Shown here one piece after another: positions 44,203 to 53,268 of a DNA stretch of 64,000 nucleotides. The translations under genes and the position numbers were made by a program. Each line of letters starts with the position of its first letter. The stretch's first letter is position 1. The notes beneath the pieces were generated by a model. It did no database searches, was not told the origin of the DNA, and saw only the letters and a list, made by a program, of their open reading frames with translations. This DNA comes from JACDAN01 sp035535195. GTDB lineage: Bacteria > Actinomycetota > Thermoleophilia > Gaiellales > Gaiellaceae. The DNA lies in assembly GCA_035535195.1 (NCBI GenBank), contig DATLQK010000051.1, positions 1 to 64,000 on the forward strand. Reading direction: 5' to 3'.

Positions 44203-45089
44203 GTCGTCGTCTCCCCGCCGGTGAGCTCGAGGAACGCCTCCTCGAGCGTGGCCTTCTGGGGGGTCAGCTCGTGGAGGACGATCCCGTTCGCCGCAGCGAG
44301 CTCGCCGACCCGCTCGGCCGTCCCCTCGGAGACGCCGAGCACGCCGTCGTCGAGCGCGGCGACGGTCATTCCCTCGGCGGCGAGGGCCGCGCGCAGCCGC
44401 TCGGCTTCGGGGCTTCGGACCCGCACGCCGGCGCTCACCTGAGCGGCGAGAGCCGCCGTCGAGGACTGCGTCACGAACCGGCCGCGGTGGATGATCACGA
44501 CCTCGTCCACGATCTGCTCGACCTCGGCGAGCACGTGGCTCGAGATCAGGATCGTGTGTCCCCGCGCCGCCAGCTGGCGGAGGAGGTCACGCAACCACCG
44601 GATGCCCGCCGGGTCGAGGCCGTTCGCCGGCTCGTCGAGGATCAGCACCTCGGGGTCGCCGAGGAGCGCCGTCGCGAGACCGAGCCGCTGGCGCATCCCC
44701 AGCGAGTAGCCGCCGACCCGCCGCCTCGCGGCGTCCTTGAGCGCGACGAGCTCGAGCACCTCCTCGACCCGCTGGCGCGCGATCCCCGCCTGCGCCGCCA
44801 CGACGCGAAGGTGGTTCCGGCCGGACCGCCCAGGGTGGTACCGCGACGTCTCGAGCACCGCGCCGACCTTCCGCACGGGATCGTCGAGATCGCGGTAGTG
44901 GCGTCCGAGCACCTTCGTCTCGCCGGAGGTCGGCCGGATCAGGGCGAGCACGGCCTTCAGCGTCGTCGTCTTCCCGGCGCCGTTCGGCCCGAGGAATCCC
45001 GTGATGCGCCCGGATTCGACGCGGAAGGTCAGGTCGTCGACGGCGACCGTCTTCCCGTAGCGCTTGGTGAGTCGTTCGACCTCGATCAT
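44199..45089 (-). CDS. ABC transporter ATP-binding protein
   Basis: 296 aa. Walker A 'GPNGAGKTTTLKA', Q-like region, signature 'YSLGMRQRLGLA', Walker B 'VLILDEPANGLDP' and switch His in 'ILISSHVLAE'. A C-terminal 70-residue extension (about 220-296) is typical of drug- or bacitracin-type exporters. ATG at 45089 overlaps the YjbQ gene stop by four bases. Confidence 0.94.
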   Translation of the reverse strand: MIEVERLTKRYGKTVAVDDLTFRVESGRITGFLGPNGAGKTTTLKAVLALIRPTSGETKVLGRHYRDLDDPVRKVGAVLETSRYHPGRSGRNHLRVVAAQAGIARQRVEEVLELVALKDAARRRVGGYSLGMRQRLGLATALLGDPEVLILDEPANGLDPAGIRWLRDLLRQLAARGHTILISSHVLAEVEQIVDEVVIIHRGRFVTQSSTAALAAQVSAGVRVRSPEAERLRAALAAEGMTVAALDDGVLGVSEGTAERVGELAAANGIVLHELTPQKATLEEAFLELTGGETTT

Positions 45090-45481
45090 CGGAGCGGTGA
45101 GACCTGGACCTTCCGCGTCCGCGGCCCGTCGAACTCACAGAAGAAGATTCCCTGCCAGGTCCCGAGGGCGAGCCGTCCGGCGTCCAGCGGCACGAGCACC
45201 TGCGGGCCCATCAGCGACGCGCGGATGTGCGAGGGCGCGTTCTCCTCCCCCGCCTCGACGTGCTCCCAGCCCCAGTCGTCGCCCACGATCCGTTCGAGTG
45301 CCCGCTCGAAGTCACGCGCAACCGCAGGATCGGCGCGCTCGTTGATCGTGATGCCGGCCGTCGTGTGCGGAACGAACACCAGCGCGGCCGCTCCCTCCGC
45401 TCCCTCGACGGCGTCCCGAACCTCGCGGGTGATTTCGATCAGCTGCGTGCGCCGCTCACTCCGGAGGGTGATCTCGCGCAC
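45086..45481 (-). CDS. YjbQ family protein (UPF0047)
   Basis: 131 aa. Motifs 'VFVPHTTAGITINE' and 'HIRASLMGPQVLVPLDAGRLALGTWQG' (in parts) are diagnostic. Some members have low thiamine-phosphate synthase activity; the physiological role is unsettled. GTG start at 45481. It is the first gene of a unit with the ABC exporter and lies 21 bases from the divergent peptidase gene. Confidence 0.93.
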   Translation of the reverse strand: MREITLRSERRTQLIEITREVRDAVEGAEGAAALVFVPHTTAGITINERADPAVARDFERALERIVGDDWGWEHVEAGEENAPSHIRASLMGPQVLVPLDAGRLALGTWQGIFFCEFDGPRTRKVQVSPLR

Positions 45482-45502
45482 GTCACTATCCTACGCGCGA
45501 GG

Positions 45503-46999
45503 ATGGCAAGCGCTCCCCCCTCAGCGCGAGACCTCGACACCTACCGCGACCGGATCGACCGATTCATCGCGGAGCTGGACGAGGAGTACTACCTCCACTA
45601 CGCGGGCCACAAGGACACGCTCGACCTGAAGCCGCTCTACGACCGCTACCCGGAGCTCTCTGAGCTCGCGCAGGCCCAGGCGCTAGGCCAGGCTGCGGAG
45701 GGCGACGGGGGCGTGGTCGAGCTCTGGCGCTTCGCGTGTGAGAACTACCTCGGCGAGCTGACGCGCGAGCACAGCGAGAAGGTCGCGGGCCTCGAGGCCG
45801 AGCTCGAGGCGACCGTCGACGGCGAGACGATCGGCTACCGGATGATCCGGCCGACGATGGCGAACTCCGAGGACCGCAGCCGGCGGGAGCGGCTCGAGGA
45901 GGCCCGGAACCGCCTCACCGAGGAGCACATCAACCCGATCCTCGCGGACGGCGTCTCGACCGTGAACCAGGCGGTGCCGCAGATGGGCTCCGAGACGTAT
46001 CTCGACCTCTACAAGCGCTTCGGCTTCCGGATCGAAGAGCTGGCCGACCAGTGCCGGGCGGTGCTCGAGTCCACCGAGCGCCTGTACGAGGAGCACGCCG
46101 ACCGCCTCTTCCGTGCCCGCGCCGGTGTCGGCCTCTCCGAGGCCGAGCGCTGGGACGTCACGCGGGTCTTCCGCGCCCCGGGCTGGGATGGGGCATTCCC
46201 GGCCGAGAAGATGATGCCCGCGCTCGAGGTGACCCTGGCCGACCTCGGGATCGACCTCCGCTCACAGCAGAACGTGGAGCTCGACATCGAGCAGCGGCCG
46301 AAGAAGAGCCCGCGGGCGTTCTGCGCGCCGATCGAGGTCCCGGGCCGCGTCGTGCTCGTGATCCAGCCGATGGGCGGGGCCGACGACTGGCGCGCGCTCT
46401 TCCACGAGGCGGGCCACACGGAGCACTACGCGCACGTGTCCGAGGATCTGCCGGTCGAGGCGAAGAGGCTGGGCGACGTCTCGGTCACGGAGGCGTGGGC
46501 GACGATGATGGAGCACCTGCTCCTGGAGCCCGGCTGGCTCTCGCGGCGGCTCGACTTCCCGAAGCCGGAGGAGTTCGCCGCGGAAGCGGCGACGGGGTCG
46601 CTGTACCTGCTGCGACGGTACTGCGGAAAGCTCCTCTACGAGCTCGAGTTCCACGGGGTGACCGAGCTCGATCCGAAGGCGATGTCGGCGCGCTACATCG
46701 AGCTGCTCGGCGACGCGCTGAAGATCGAGCCCAGCCGGACGGACTTCCTCGGCGACATCGACCCGAGCTTCTACGTCACCGGGTACCTGCGCTCCTGGGC
46801 GTTGCAGTCGCAGCTTCGCGAGCATTTCCGCGAGCGCTTCGGCTCGGAGTGGTTCGCCGACCGCAAGGCGGGCGGGATGCTCCGCGAGCTCTGGTCGGAG
46901 GGCCACCGGTTGAACGCCGACGAGCTGCTCGCCGACGTGACCGGCCAGGAGCTCGAGATGGAAGCCTTCGCGCAGACCCTGCGCGAGCAGCTGCGCTAG
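45503..46999 (+). CDS. M3-like zinc metallopeptidase
   Basis: 498 aa. Zinc motif 'LFHEAGHTEHYAH' near residue 305 with a downstream Glu in 'VTEAWATMMEHLLLEPGW'. The mostly helical N-terminal half and 'RRYCGKLLYELEFHG' fit oligopeptidase-type M3/M32 relatives. No signal peptide, so probably a cytoplasmic peptidase. The ATG at 45503 gives the first recognisable residues, but GAGG abuts it closely. Confidence 0.82.
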   Translation: MASAPPSARDLDTYRDRIDRFIAELDEEYYLHYAGHKDTLDLKPLYDRYPELSELAQAQALGQAAEGDGGVVELWRFACENYLGELTREHSEKVAGLEAELEATVDGETIGYRMIRPTMANSEDRSRRERLEEARNRLTEEHINPILADGVSTVNQAVPQMGSETYLDLYKRFGFRIEELADQCRAVLESTERLYEEHADRLFRARAGVGLSEAERWDVTRVFRAPGWDGAFPAEKMMPALEVTLADLGIDLRSQQNVELDIEQRPKKSPRAFCAPIEVPGRVVLVIQPMGGADDWRALFHEAGHTEHYAHVSEDLPVEAKRLGDVSVTEAWATMMEHLLLEPGWLSRRLDFPKPEEFAAEAATGSLYLLRRYCGKLLYELEFHGVTELDPKAMSARYIELLGDALKIEPSRTDFLGDIDPSFYVTGYLRSWALQSQLREHFRERFGSEWFADRKAGGMLRELWSEGHRLNADELLADVTGQELEMEAFAQTLREQLR

Positions 47000-47851
47000 A
47001 TGGTCCTCGACATCCCGGAGACACGCTACGCCCGGAGCGGCGACGTTTCGATCGCGTACCAAGCCTTCGGGCACGGACTGATCGACCTCGTCTTCGTCCC
47101 GGGCTTCGTCTCCCACATCGAGCTCAGCTGGGAATTACCGGGGCGCGGGGACTTCCTCCGGTCGCTCGCCGTCTTTGCGCGGGTGATCCAGCTCGACAAG
47201 CGCGGTACCGGTTGCTCCGATCGGGTCCGCGACCTTCCGACACTCGAGACGCGGGTCGAGGACCTGAAGGCCGTGCTCGACGCGGCCGGATCGGAACGCG
47301 CAGTGCTGTTCGGCGTCGACGCCGGCGGTTCCACGAGCATCCTCTTCGCCGCCACCTACCCGGAGCGGACCGCGGCGCTGATCCTCTTCGGGACCTCGGC
47401 CCGTTACGTCCGCTCGGACGACCACCCCTTCGGCCCGACGAGCGAGGAGTTCCTCGACCAGCTCGCGCGAGACACGAAGCGCTGGGGCACGCTCGACCAT
47501 GGTCTCGAGGTCATGACGCTGTACGCGCCGAGCCTGAGCACCGGGGGCGACGACATGGCCCGCGACTGGTCGTCCTACTTCCGCGAGAGCGCGAGCCCGG
47601 AGACGTTCGAGAGCTTCCAGCGGATCAACATGGAGATCGACGTCTGCGACCTACTCCCCAACCTGGACATGCCGACCCTCGTCGCGCACCGCACCGGCGA
47701 CCGAGTGGTCGAGATCGGCGCGGCGAGGTTCCTCGCCGAGCGCATCCCGAACGCGCGTCTCATCGAGCTTCCGGGTGAAGACCACACCCCGTTCACGGCC
47801 GAGGTCGAGCCGCTCCTCGCCGCGACGCGCGAGTTCCTCGAGAGCCTCTAG
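47000..47851 (+). CDS. Alpha/beta-hydrolase of the adenylate-cyclase-associated type, altered nucleophile elbow
   Basis: 283 aa. 'YARSGDVSIAYQAFG', 'DLVFVPGFVSHIELSWE', 'VIQLDKRGTGCSD' and 'LFAATYPERTAALILFG' match hydrolases usually linked to class III cyclases. The elbow reads 'GVDAGGS' where G-x-S-E-G-G is normal, so an Asp takes the nucleophile place. 'PGEDHTPF' holds the catalytic His. The ATG follows the previous stop directly. Hydrolase activity of a dehalogenase- or epoxide-hydrolase-like kind, or loss of activity, are both possible. Confidence 0.82.
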   Translation: MVLDIPETRYARSGDVSIAYQAFGHGLIDLVFVPGFVSHIELSWELPGRGDFLRSLAVFARVIQLDKRGTGCSDRVRDLPTLETRVEDLKAVLDAAGSERAVLFGVDAGGSTSILFAATYPERTAALILFGTSARYVRSDDHPFGPTSEEFLDQLARDTKRWGTLDHGLEVMTLYAPSLSTGGDDMARDWSSYFRESASPETFESFQRINMEIDVCDLLPNLDMPTLVAHRTGDRVVEIGAARFLAERIPNARLIELPGEDHTPFTAEVEPLLAATREFLESL

Positions 47852-48375
47852 AGGGCGCCGCCGGCGGCGGGTGGCGCGCCGGCCTCGAGCGGGCTCTCGT
47901 CGCCCGCCGTCCGCGCCAAGATCTCCTCCACGAGGAGAAGGTTGTCGCCGGCCCGGTCGACGGTCGCAAGCAGGTGTGACATCGACGAGATCTCCTCCCG
48001 CTGCTCCTGGAGGAACCAGTGGAGGAACTGCTCGCCGACGAGGTCCCCCTCCTCACGCGCCAGCGAGACGAGCGCCACGATCTGGTCGGTCACGCGCTTC
48101 TCCTGCTCGAGCGCCAGGGCGACCGGCTCGCTTGCGCTCCCGAAGTCGGTCTTCGGCGCCTCGACGCCCGGGATCCGCACCGTCTCGTCCGCGTCGATCA
48201 GGTACTGCACCATGATCATCGCGTGGTTCCGCTCCTCGACCGCCTGGCGGTAGAAGTGGGCGGCGAGCTGGGGCAGCGACTCGGCGTCGTAGTGGACCGC
48301 GATCGCGATGTACTGCTGCGAGGCCGCGAACTCGTACGCGATCTGCTCGTTGAGCGCGTCGGCGAACCGTGGCAC
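47848..48375 (-). CDS. Ferritin
   Basis: 175 aa four-helix iron-storage protein. Ferroxidase ligands are in 'EQIAYEFAASQQYIA' (helix A), 'AVEERNHAMIMVQYL' (E and H of helix B) and 'FLQEQREEISSM' (helix D-side E). No bacterioferritin heme Met is obvious. The last 15 residues are a Gly/Ala/Pro tail. It converges on the alpha/beta-hydrolase (four-base overlap) and diverges from the c2,3-DPG synthase-like gene. Confidence 0.93.
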   Translation of the reverse strand: MPRFADALNEQIAYEFAASQQYIAIAVHYDAESLPQLAAHFYRQAVEERNHAMIMVQYLIDADETVRIPGVEAPKTDFGSASEPVALALEQEKRVTDQIVALVSLAREEGDLVGEQFLHWFLQEQREEISSMSHLLATVDRAGDNLLLVEEILARTAGDESPLEAGAPPAAGGAL

Positions 48376-48419
48376 GACGCGAATCTAACCGACCGGCGAG
48401 TACGCAACGTCCTGCAAAC

Positions 48420-48436
48420 TGAATAGGCTTTATTCA
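48420..48436. promoter_or_regulatory. Palindrome TGAATA-N5-TATTCA in the ferritin/cpgS divergent region
   Basis: A perfect 6-5-6 inverted repeat ends on the A of the cpgS ATG and lies 45 bases upstream of the ferritin start. It is AT-rich in a GC-rich setting and could be an operator for one or both genes. It does not match the IdeR or Fur consensus closely. Confidence 0.45.
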
Positions 48437-49782
48437 TGGAGCGAAGACGGGTGTTGATCGTCGGCGCCGCGGGCCGGGACTTCCACAACTTCAACCTGGT
48501 CTATCGCGGGCGCCCCGAGTACGAGGTCGTCGCGTTCACGGCGACGCAGATCCCCAACATCGAAGGCCGCGTGTACCCGGCGGAGCTCGCCGGCGAGCAG
48601 TACCCGGCGGGCATCCCGATCCGACCGGAGGAGGAGCTCGAGGCACTTGTCCGCAACCAGCAGGTCGACGACGTGATCTTCGCCTACTCCGACGTCACGC
48701 ACGAGCACGTGATGCACATCGGCTCGCGCGCACTCGCCGCCGGCGCCAACTTCGGCCTGCTCTCGCCGCAGGACACGATGCTGGCCTCGTCGAGGCCCGT
48801 CGTGGCCGTCTGCGCCGTCCGCACGGGGTCGGGCAAGAGCCAGACCACACGGCACGTCGCGGGCCTCCTGCGCGCGAACGGCAAGCGTGTGGCGGTTCTG
48901 CGGCACCCGATGCCCTACGGCGACCTGACGCGGCAGGCGGTCCAGCGCTTCGCCGACTACGCCGATCTCGACGCAGCCGACTGCACGATCGAGGAGCGCG
49001 AGGAGTACGAGCCTCACATCGCCGAGGGCAACGTCGTCTTCGCCGGGATCGACTACGCGGCGATCCTCGACCAGGCCGAGCAGGAGGCGGACGTGATCCT
49101 CTGGGACGGCGGCAACAACGACACGCCGTTCATCAAGCCGAACCTGCACATCGTCGTCGTCGACCCGCACCGGGCCGGGCACGAGCTGCGCTACCACCCG
49201 GGCGAGACCAACCTCCGGATGGCCGACGTCTGCGTCGTGAACAAGCTCGACACGGCGAAGCCGGAGGACGTCGAGACCGTGCTCGCGTCGATCGCCCGGG
49301 TGAACCCGACTGCGACGGTCGTGCGCGCCGCCTCGCCGTTCCACGTCGAGGACGCGGAGATGATCAGAGGAAAGCGGGTGCTCGCGATCGAGGACGGGCC
49401 GACGCTGACCCACGGCGAGATGACCTACGGCGCCGCCGTCCTCGCGGCGAGGAAGAACGGCGCCGCCGAGCTCGTCGACCCACGCCCCTTCGCGGTCGGC
49501 TCGATCGCGCGGACGCTCGAGGAGTGGCCCCACATCCAGGGGCTCCTCCCGGCGATGGGCTACAGCGACGAGCAGATGGTCGACCTGCGCCAGACGATCG
49601 AGCGCTCCGACGCGGACCTTGTCCTGATCGGCACGCCGATCGACCTCAGGCGGGTGATCGACTTCGACAAGCCGGCGCTGCGCGTCACGTATCGGCTCGA
49701 GGAGCTGAGCTCGCCGACCCTCGCCGACCTGCTCGCCGAGCGCGGCATCACGACGACCGGGACCGAAGCCGCCGTCGCTTGA
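48436..49782 (+). CDS. Cyclic 2,3-diphosphoglycerate synthetase-like GTPase/ligase
   Basis: 448 aa. 'VLIVGAAGRDFHNFN' starts an N-terminal Rossmann domain; P-loop 'AVRTGSGKSQTTRH' near residue 135; 'ILWDGGNNDTPF' and 'VVNKLDTA' follow in the P-loop domain. The pattern fits the cyclic-2,3-diphosphoglycerate synthetase family of Methanothermus. Whether this bacterium makes that solute is not shown. Coupled to a carbamate kinase by a TTGA overlap, which suggests an acyl-phosphate or ATP-forming step in the same path. Confidence 0.85.
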   Translation: MERRRVLIVGAAGRDFHNFNLVYRGRPEYEVVAFTATQIPNIEGRVYPAELAGEQYPAGIPIRPEEELEALVRNQQVDDVIFAYSDVTHEHVMHIGSRALAAGANFGLLSPQDTMLASSRPVVAVCAVRTGSGKSQTTRHVAGLLRANGKRVAVLRHPMPYGDLTRQAVQRFADYADLDAADCTIEEREEYEPHIAEGNVVFAGIDYAAILDQAEQEADVILWDGGNNDTPFIKPNLHIVVVDPHRAGHELRYHPGETNLRMADVCVVNKLDTAKPEDVETVLASIARVNPTATVVRAASPFHVEDAEMIRGKRVLAIEDGPTLTHGEMTYGAAVLAARKNGAAELVDPRPFAVGSIARTLEEWPHIQGLLPAMGYSDEQMVDLRQTIERSDADLVLIGTPIDLRRVIDFDKPALRVTYRLEELSSPTLADLLAERGITTTGTEAAVA

Positions 49783-50684
49783 CCACGGTCGTTGCCCTCG
49801 GGGGCAATGCGCTGATCCAGGCGGGCGACCGCGGAACCGCCGCTGAGCAGGCCGGACGCCTCCGGGAGGCGGCGGCCTCGCTTGCGCCGCTCTTCGACGA
49901 GCCCCGGGTCGTGATCACGCACGGGAACGGGCCACAGGTCGGGAACGAGTTGCTCCGCCAGGAGCGCGCGGCCGACGAGGTGCCGCCGCTGCCGCTCTAC
50001 CTCGCGGTCGCACAGACCCAGGCCGAAATCGGCGCGCTGATCGAGACCGAGCTGGGGCCGGTCGCCGGCCGGCCGGTCGCCTGCCTGCTGACCCACGTCG
50101 TCGTCGCCGAGAACGACCCGGCCTTCGGGCGGCCGACGAAGCCGATCGGGCCGTTCTACTCGGCCGAGCAGGCGGGCGTGCTCGAGCACCAGCGCGGCTG
50201 GCCGCTCGTCGAGGAGCCGGGCCGCGGCTGGCGTCGCGCCGTGGCGTCCCCGTCACCGCTCGAGGTCGTCGAGCTCGAGCAGGTGCGGGCGTTGCTCGAC
50301 GCCGGGGCCGTCCCCATCGCCTGCGGCGGAGGCGGGATCCCCGTCGTCCGCCGCGACGGGCGACTGCACGGTGTGGAGGCGGTGATCGACAAGGACCGGG
50401 CCTCTGCGCTTCTCGCCGCCGCCCTCGGCGCCGAACGGCTGCTGATCCTCACCGACGTCCCCTCCGTCAAGCGCGGCTTCGGGACGCCGGCCGAAGAGGT
50501 CGTTCGCGAGCTGACGGCCGGCGAAGCCGAGGCGCTGGCACCTGAGCTCGCGGAGGGCTCGATGCGGCCCAAGATCGAGGCCGCCGCCGCGATGGCCCGG
50601 GCCGGGGGCGAGGCGATCATCACCGCCCTCGACCGCGTCGAGGACGCGCTCGCGGGCCGCGCCGGCACCCGCGTCGCCGACTGA
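49779..50684 (+). CDS. Carbamate kinase
   Basis: 301 aa amino-acid-kinase-fold enzyme. 'TVVALGGNALIQ' start, 'VITHGNGPQVG', 'PVACLLTHVVV', 'VPIACGGGGIPVV', 'VIDKDRASALLA' and 'LTDVPSV' are all present, and 'GSMRPKIEAA' closes the domain. TTG start at 49779 overlaps the previous stop by four bases. In fermenters it makes ATP from carbamoyl phosphate, but here no arginine deiminase or carbamoyltransferase is nearby, so the partner is the c2,3-DPG synthetase-like gene. Confidence 0.93.
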   Translation: MTTVVALGGNALIQAGDRGTAAEQAGRLREAAASLAPLFDEPRVVITHGNGPQVGNELLRQERAADEVPPLPLYLAVAQTQAEIGALIETELGPVAGRPVACLLTHVVVAENDPAFGRPTKPIGPFYSAEQAGVLEHQRGWPLVEEPGRGWRRAVASPSPLEVVELEQVRALLDAGAVPIACGGGGIPVVRRDGRLHGVEAVIDKDRASALLAAALGAERLLILTDVPSVKRGFGTPAEEVVRELTAGEAEALAPELAEGSMRPKIEAAAAMARAGGEAIITALDRVEDALAGRAGTRVAD

Positions 50685-50749
50685 CCGAACCGGTCCGGCG
50701 GTTTGCGCGAATCAGCGGCGACCCCAAAGCGAAAGGAGCCGCACTCTCC

Positions 50750-52069
50750 ATGCGAACTCTCGTGCTTGCAGCAATCGGCGTCGCGGTCGCCTTCGCCGTC
50801 GTGCTCGTTCGCGGCCCGGCCCCGCAGGCCGGCACCGCCTCGAGCCACCGCGAAGCGCCGCTGATCGCCGAGGACCCGTCGGCCGATACGACGGACCTCT
50901 ACGCGTTCAGAAGCGTGGACGCACCGAACAACCTCACGGTGATCGCGAACTGGATCCCCGCTGAGGACCCGGCCGCAGGGCCGAACTGGTACCGCTTCTC
51001 CGAGCGGGCCCGGTACAGCATCAAGATCGACCGGAACGGCGACGCGAAGCCCGACCTGACCTACCGGCTCCGCTTCAAGAACCGCGACGGCTCGCTCTTC
51101 CTCGGCAACACCGTCCAGGACTACGTCGTCACGCGCGTCAGGGGCGACGAGGAGGTCGTCGTCGCCCGCGGTGTCACCCCGCCCAACAACATCGGGCCGC
51201 GGACGACGCCGAACTACCGCCAGCTGGCGGATTCGGCCGTGACGAACCTCGCCGGCGGCGGGAAGGTCTTCGCCGGCCAGCGTGAGGACGCGTTCTTCGC
51301 CGACATCGGCGCCATCTTCGACCTCGTCGCGATCCGCAAGCCCCCGGGCAACGCGGGCGGCGGCAAGGACTTCTTCGCCGGCTACGGCGTCCACGGCATC
51401 GCGCTGCAGATTCCGATCGCGCAGCTCGACGACGGCGACCACACCGTCGGCGTCTGGGCGACGACCGAGCGGACGCGGATGCGGATCAAGCAGTACCGCA
51501 GAAACGGCATCCGCCGCTTCCGCCACGAGAAGCACTGGGTCCAGGTCTCGCGCCTGGGGAACCCGCTGATCAACGAGGTGATCATCCCGACCAGGCTCAA
51601 GGACCGCTGGAACGCACTGAGTCCGGACGCAGATGCTCAGTTTCTCCAGTACTACCGCGAGCCGCTGCTCGCGGCGGTGATCAACCAGCTGTACGGCCTC
51701 GGCGTCCCCGAAAAGAACCGTGACGACCTCGTCGCCGTGCTCCTGACCGGCGTGCCCGGCCTCAACTCCACGGGCCCGAAGCTCGCCGACATGCTGCGCG
51801 TCAATCTGTCGATCGCCCCCACGGCGAGCCCGAACCGGCTCGGCGTCTTCGGCGGCGACACGGCCGGCTTCCCCAACGGGCGGCGGCTGGGCGACGACGT
51901 GATCGACATCGCCGAACGTGCGGTGGCCGGAAAGCTCCTCGGCCACCCTGCAGGCGACCTCCTCGGTGACGGCGTCGACGGCAACGACGTCGCGAACCTC
52001 ACCGGGTTCCCGTACGAGAACGACCCGCCGAGCGGGTTCGACAACACGAATGGCCAGCAGAAGCCGTGA
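50750..52069 (+). CDS. DUF4331 secreted protein
   Basis: 439 aa. Signal peptide (about 1-27) then 'SSHREAPLIAEDPSADTTDLYAF', the DUF4331 hallmark. The rest is a beta-rich domain with 'IDRNGDAKPDLTYRLRF' and a C-terminal 'DGVDGNDV', possible calcium-binding Asp/Asn loops. Exported; function unknown. AAAGGAG lies 11 bases before the ATG at 50750. First gene of a six-gene coupled unit with TPR, metal transporters and a sigma/anti-sigma pair. Confidence 0.9.
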   Translation: MRTLVLAAIGVAVAFAVVLVRGPAPQAGTASSHREAPLIAEDPSADTTDLYAFRSVDAPNNLTVIANWIPAEDPAAGPNWYRFSERARYSIKIDRNGDAKPDLTYRLRFKNRDGSLFLGNTVQDYVVTRVRGDEEVVVARGVTPPNNIGPRTTPNYRQLADSAVTNLAGGGKVFAGQREDAFFADIGAIFDLVAIRKPPGNAGGGKDFFAGYGVHGIALQIPIAQLDDGDHTVGVWATTERTRMRIKQYRRNGIRRFRHEKHWVQVSRLGNPLINEVIIPTRLKDRWNALSPDADAQFLQYYREPLLAAVINQLYGLGVPEKNRDDLVAVLLTGVPGLNSTGPKLADMLRVNLSIAPTASPNRLGVFGGDTAGFPNGRRLGDDVIDIAERAVAGKLLGHPAGDLLGDGVDGNDVANLTGFPYENDPPSGFDNTNGQQKP

Positions 52070-53268
52070 GGCGACTGTTGGCGGCAGGCGCGGTGGCGGC
52101 GATCGCCGCCACCGCGCTCCTGGCGGGTGGGGCGCTGCGCAGCGGCGATGACGCCGCAGCGGCGCCCACCTCCCGCCAGCTCATCCGGGTCGGCTTCCGC
52201 GAGCTCGATGCGGCGCGGCGGACGGGGGAGCCGACCCACTACGGGCGCGCCGAGGAAGCTCTGCGCGAGGCGCTCGACGGCGACGGCCAGGACGCCGAGG
52301 CGCTCGTCGGGCTCGCCTCGCTCGCGAACTCGCGCCATCGCTTCCGCGAGGGGCTGCGGCTCGCCCGCCAGGCTCGTCGGCTCGCGCCGGACACGGCCGT
52401 CGTCGACGCGGTGCTCGGCGATTCCCTCGTCGAGCTCGGTCGCTACGACGAGGCGTTTCGGGGCTTCGACCGGCTCGCCGCGCGCAAGCCCGGGCTGACC
52501 GCGTACTCGCGCGTCTCGTACGCGCGGGAGCTGCTCGGGCACCAGGCGCAGGCGATCGAGGCCATGCGCCTCGCCGTCGATGCCGCCGGCGACAGCGGCG
52601 AGCCGGCCGCGTGGTCGCGCACGCAGCTCGGGAAGCTCTACTTCTCGCAGGGGCGGCTTCACGAGGCGGCGGCGCAGTACCGCGCCGCGCTCGAGCTCCG
52701 GCCGGGCTACGTCCAGGCGCTCGACGCGCTTGCGCACGTCGAGGCGGCCCGTGGGAGGCTCCGCGCCGCTACGTCGCTCGAGCGGCAGGCGGTCGCTCAG
52801 ACAGCCCTGCCGCAGTACGCCGGCTTCCTCGGCGACCTGTACCGGCTGCAAGGCTCTGCGCGGCGCGCCGACGAGCAGTACCGCCTCGTCGCCGCGGTCG
52901 ACCGCCTCTTCGTCGCGAACGGCGTCGCCACCGACCTCGAGCTCTCCCTCTTCAACGTCGACCACGGTTTCCGCCTGACCGAGTCCGTGGCCCGCGCCCG
53001 GCGCGCGCTCGCCGAGCGACCGGGCATCGAGGCCGAAGGCGTCCTGGCTTGGGCGCTCGCGCGCACCGGCCGTTGCGGCGAGGCGCTGCGCCACTCCGAG
53101 CGCGCGCTGCGGCTGGGCACGCTCGACGCGCCCAAGTTCTTCCAGCGCGGGATGATCGAGCGCTGTCTCGGCCGCCGTGCGGCCTCGCAGCGCTGGTTCC
53201 ACCGCGCGCTGCGCACGAACCCGTACTTCTCGCCCGCCTGGGCGCCTGTGGCACGGAGACTGTCGTGA
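52066..53268 (+). CDS. Tetratricopeptide-repeat protein, exported
   Basis: 400 aa. N-terminal hydrophobic stretch (about 5-25) is a signal or anchor. Then about eight TPR-like helix pairs (about 45-395) with the A8/G11/Y12-type pattern, e.g. 'AQYRAALELRPGYVQALDALA'. GTG at 52066 overlaps the DUF4331 stop (GTGA). Likely a scaffold outside the membrane acting with the DUF4331 protein. Confidence 0.88.
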   Translation: MRRLLAAGAVAAIAATALLAGGALRSGDDAAAAPTSRQLIRVGFRELDAARRTGEPTHYGRAEEALREALDGDGQDAEALVGLASLANSRHRFREGLRLARQARRLAPDTAVVDAVLGDSLVELGRYDEAFRGFDRLAARKPGLTAYSRVSYARELLGHQAQAIEAMRLAVDAAGDSGEPAAWSRTQLGKLYFSQGRLHEAAAQYRAALELRPGYVQALDALAHVEAARGRLRAATSLERQAVAQTALPQYAGFLGDLYRLQGSARRADEQYRLVAAVDRLFVANGVATDLELSLFNVDHGFRLTESVARARRALAERPGIEAEGVLAWALARTGRCGEALRHSERALRLGTLDAPKFFQRGMIERCLGRRAASQRWFHRALRTNPYFSPAWAPVARRLS

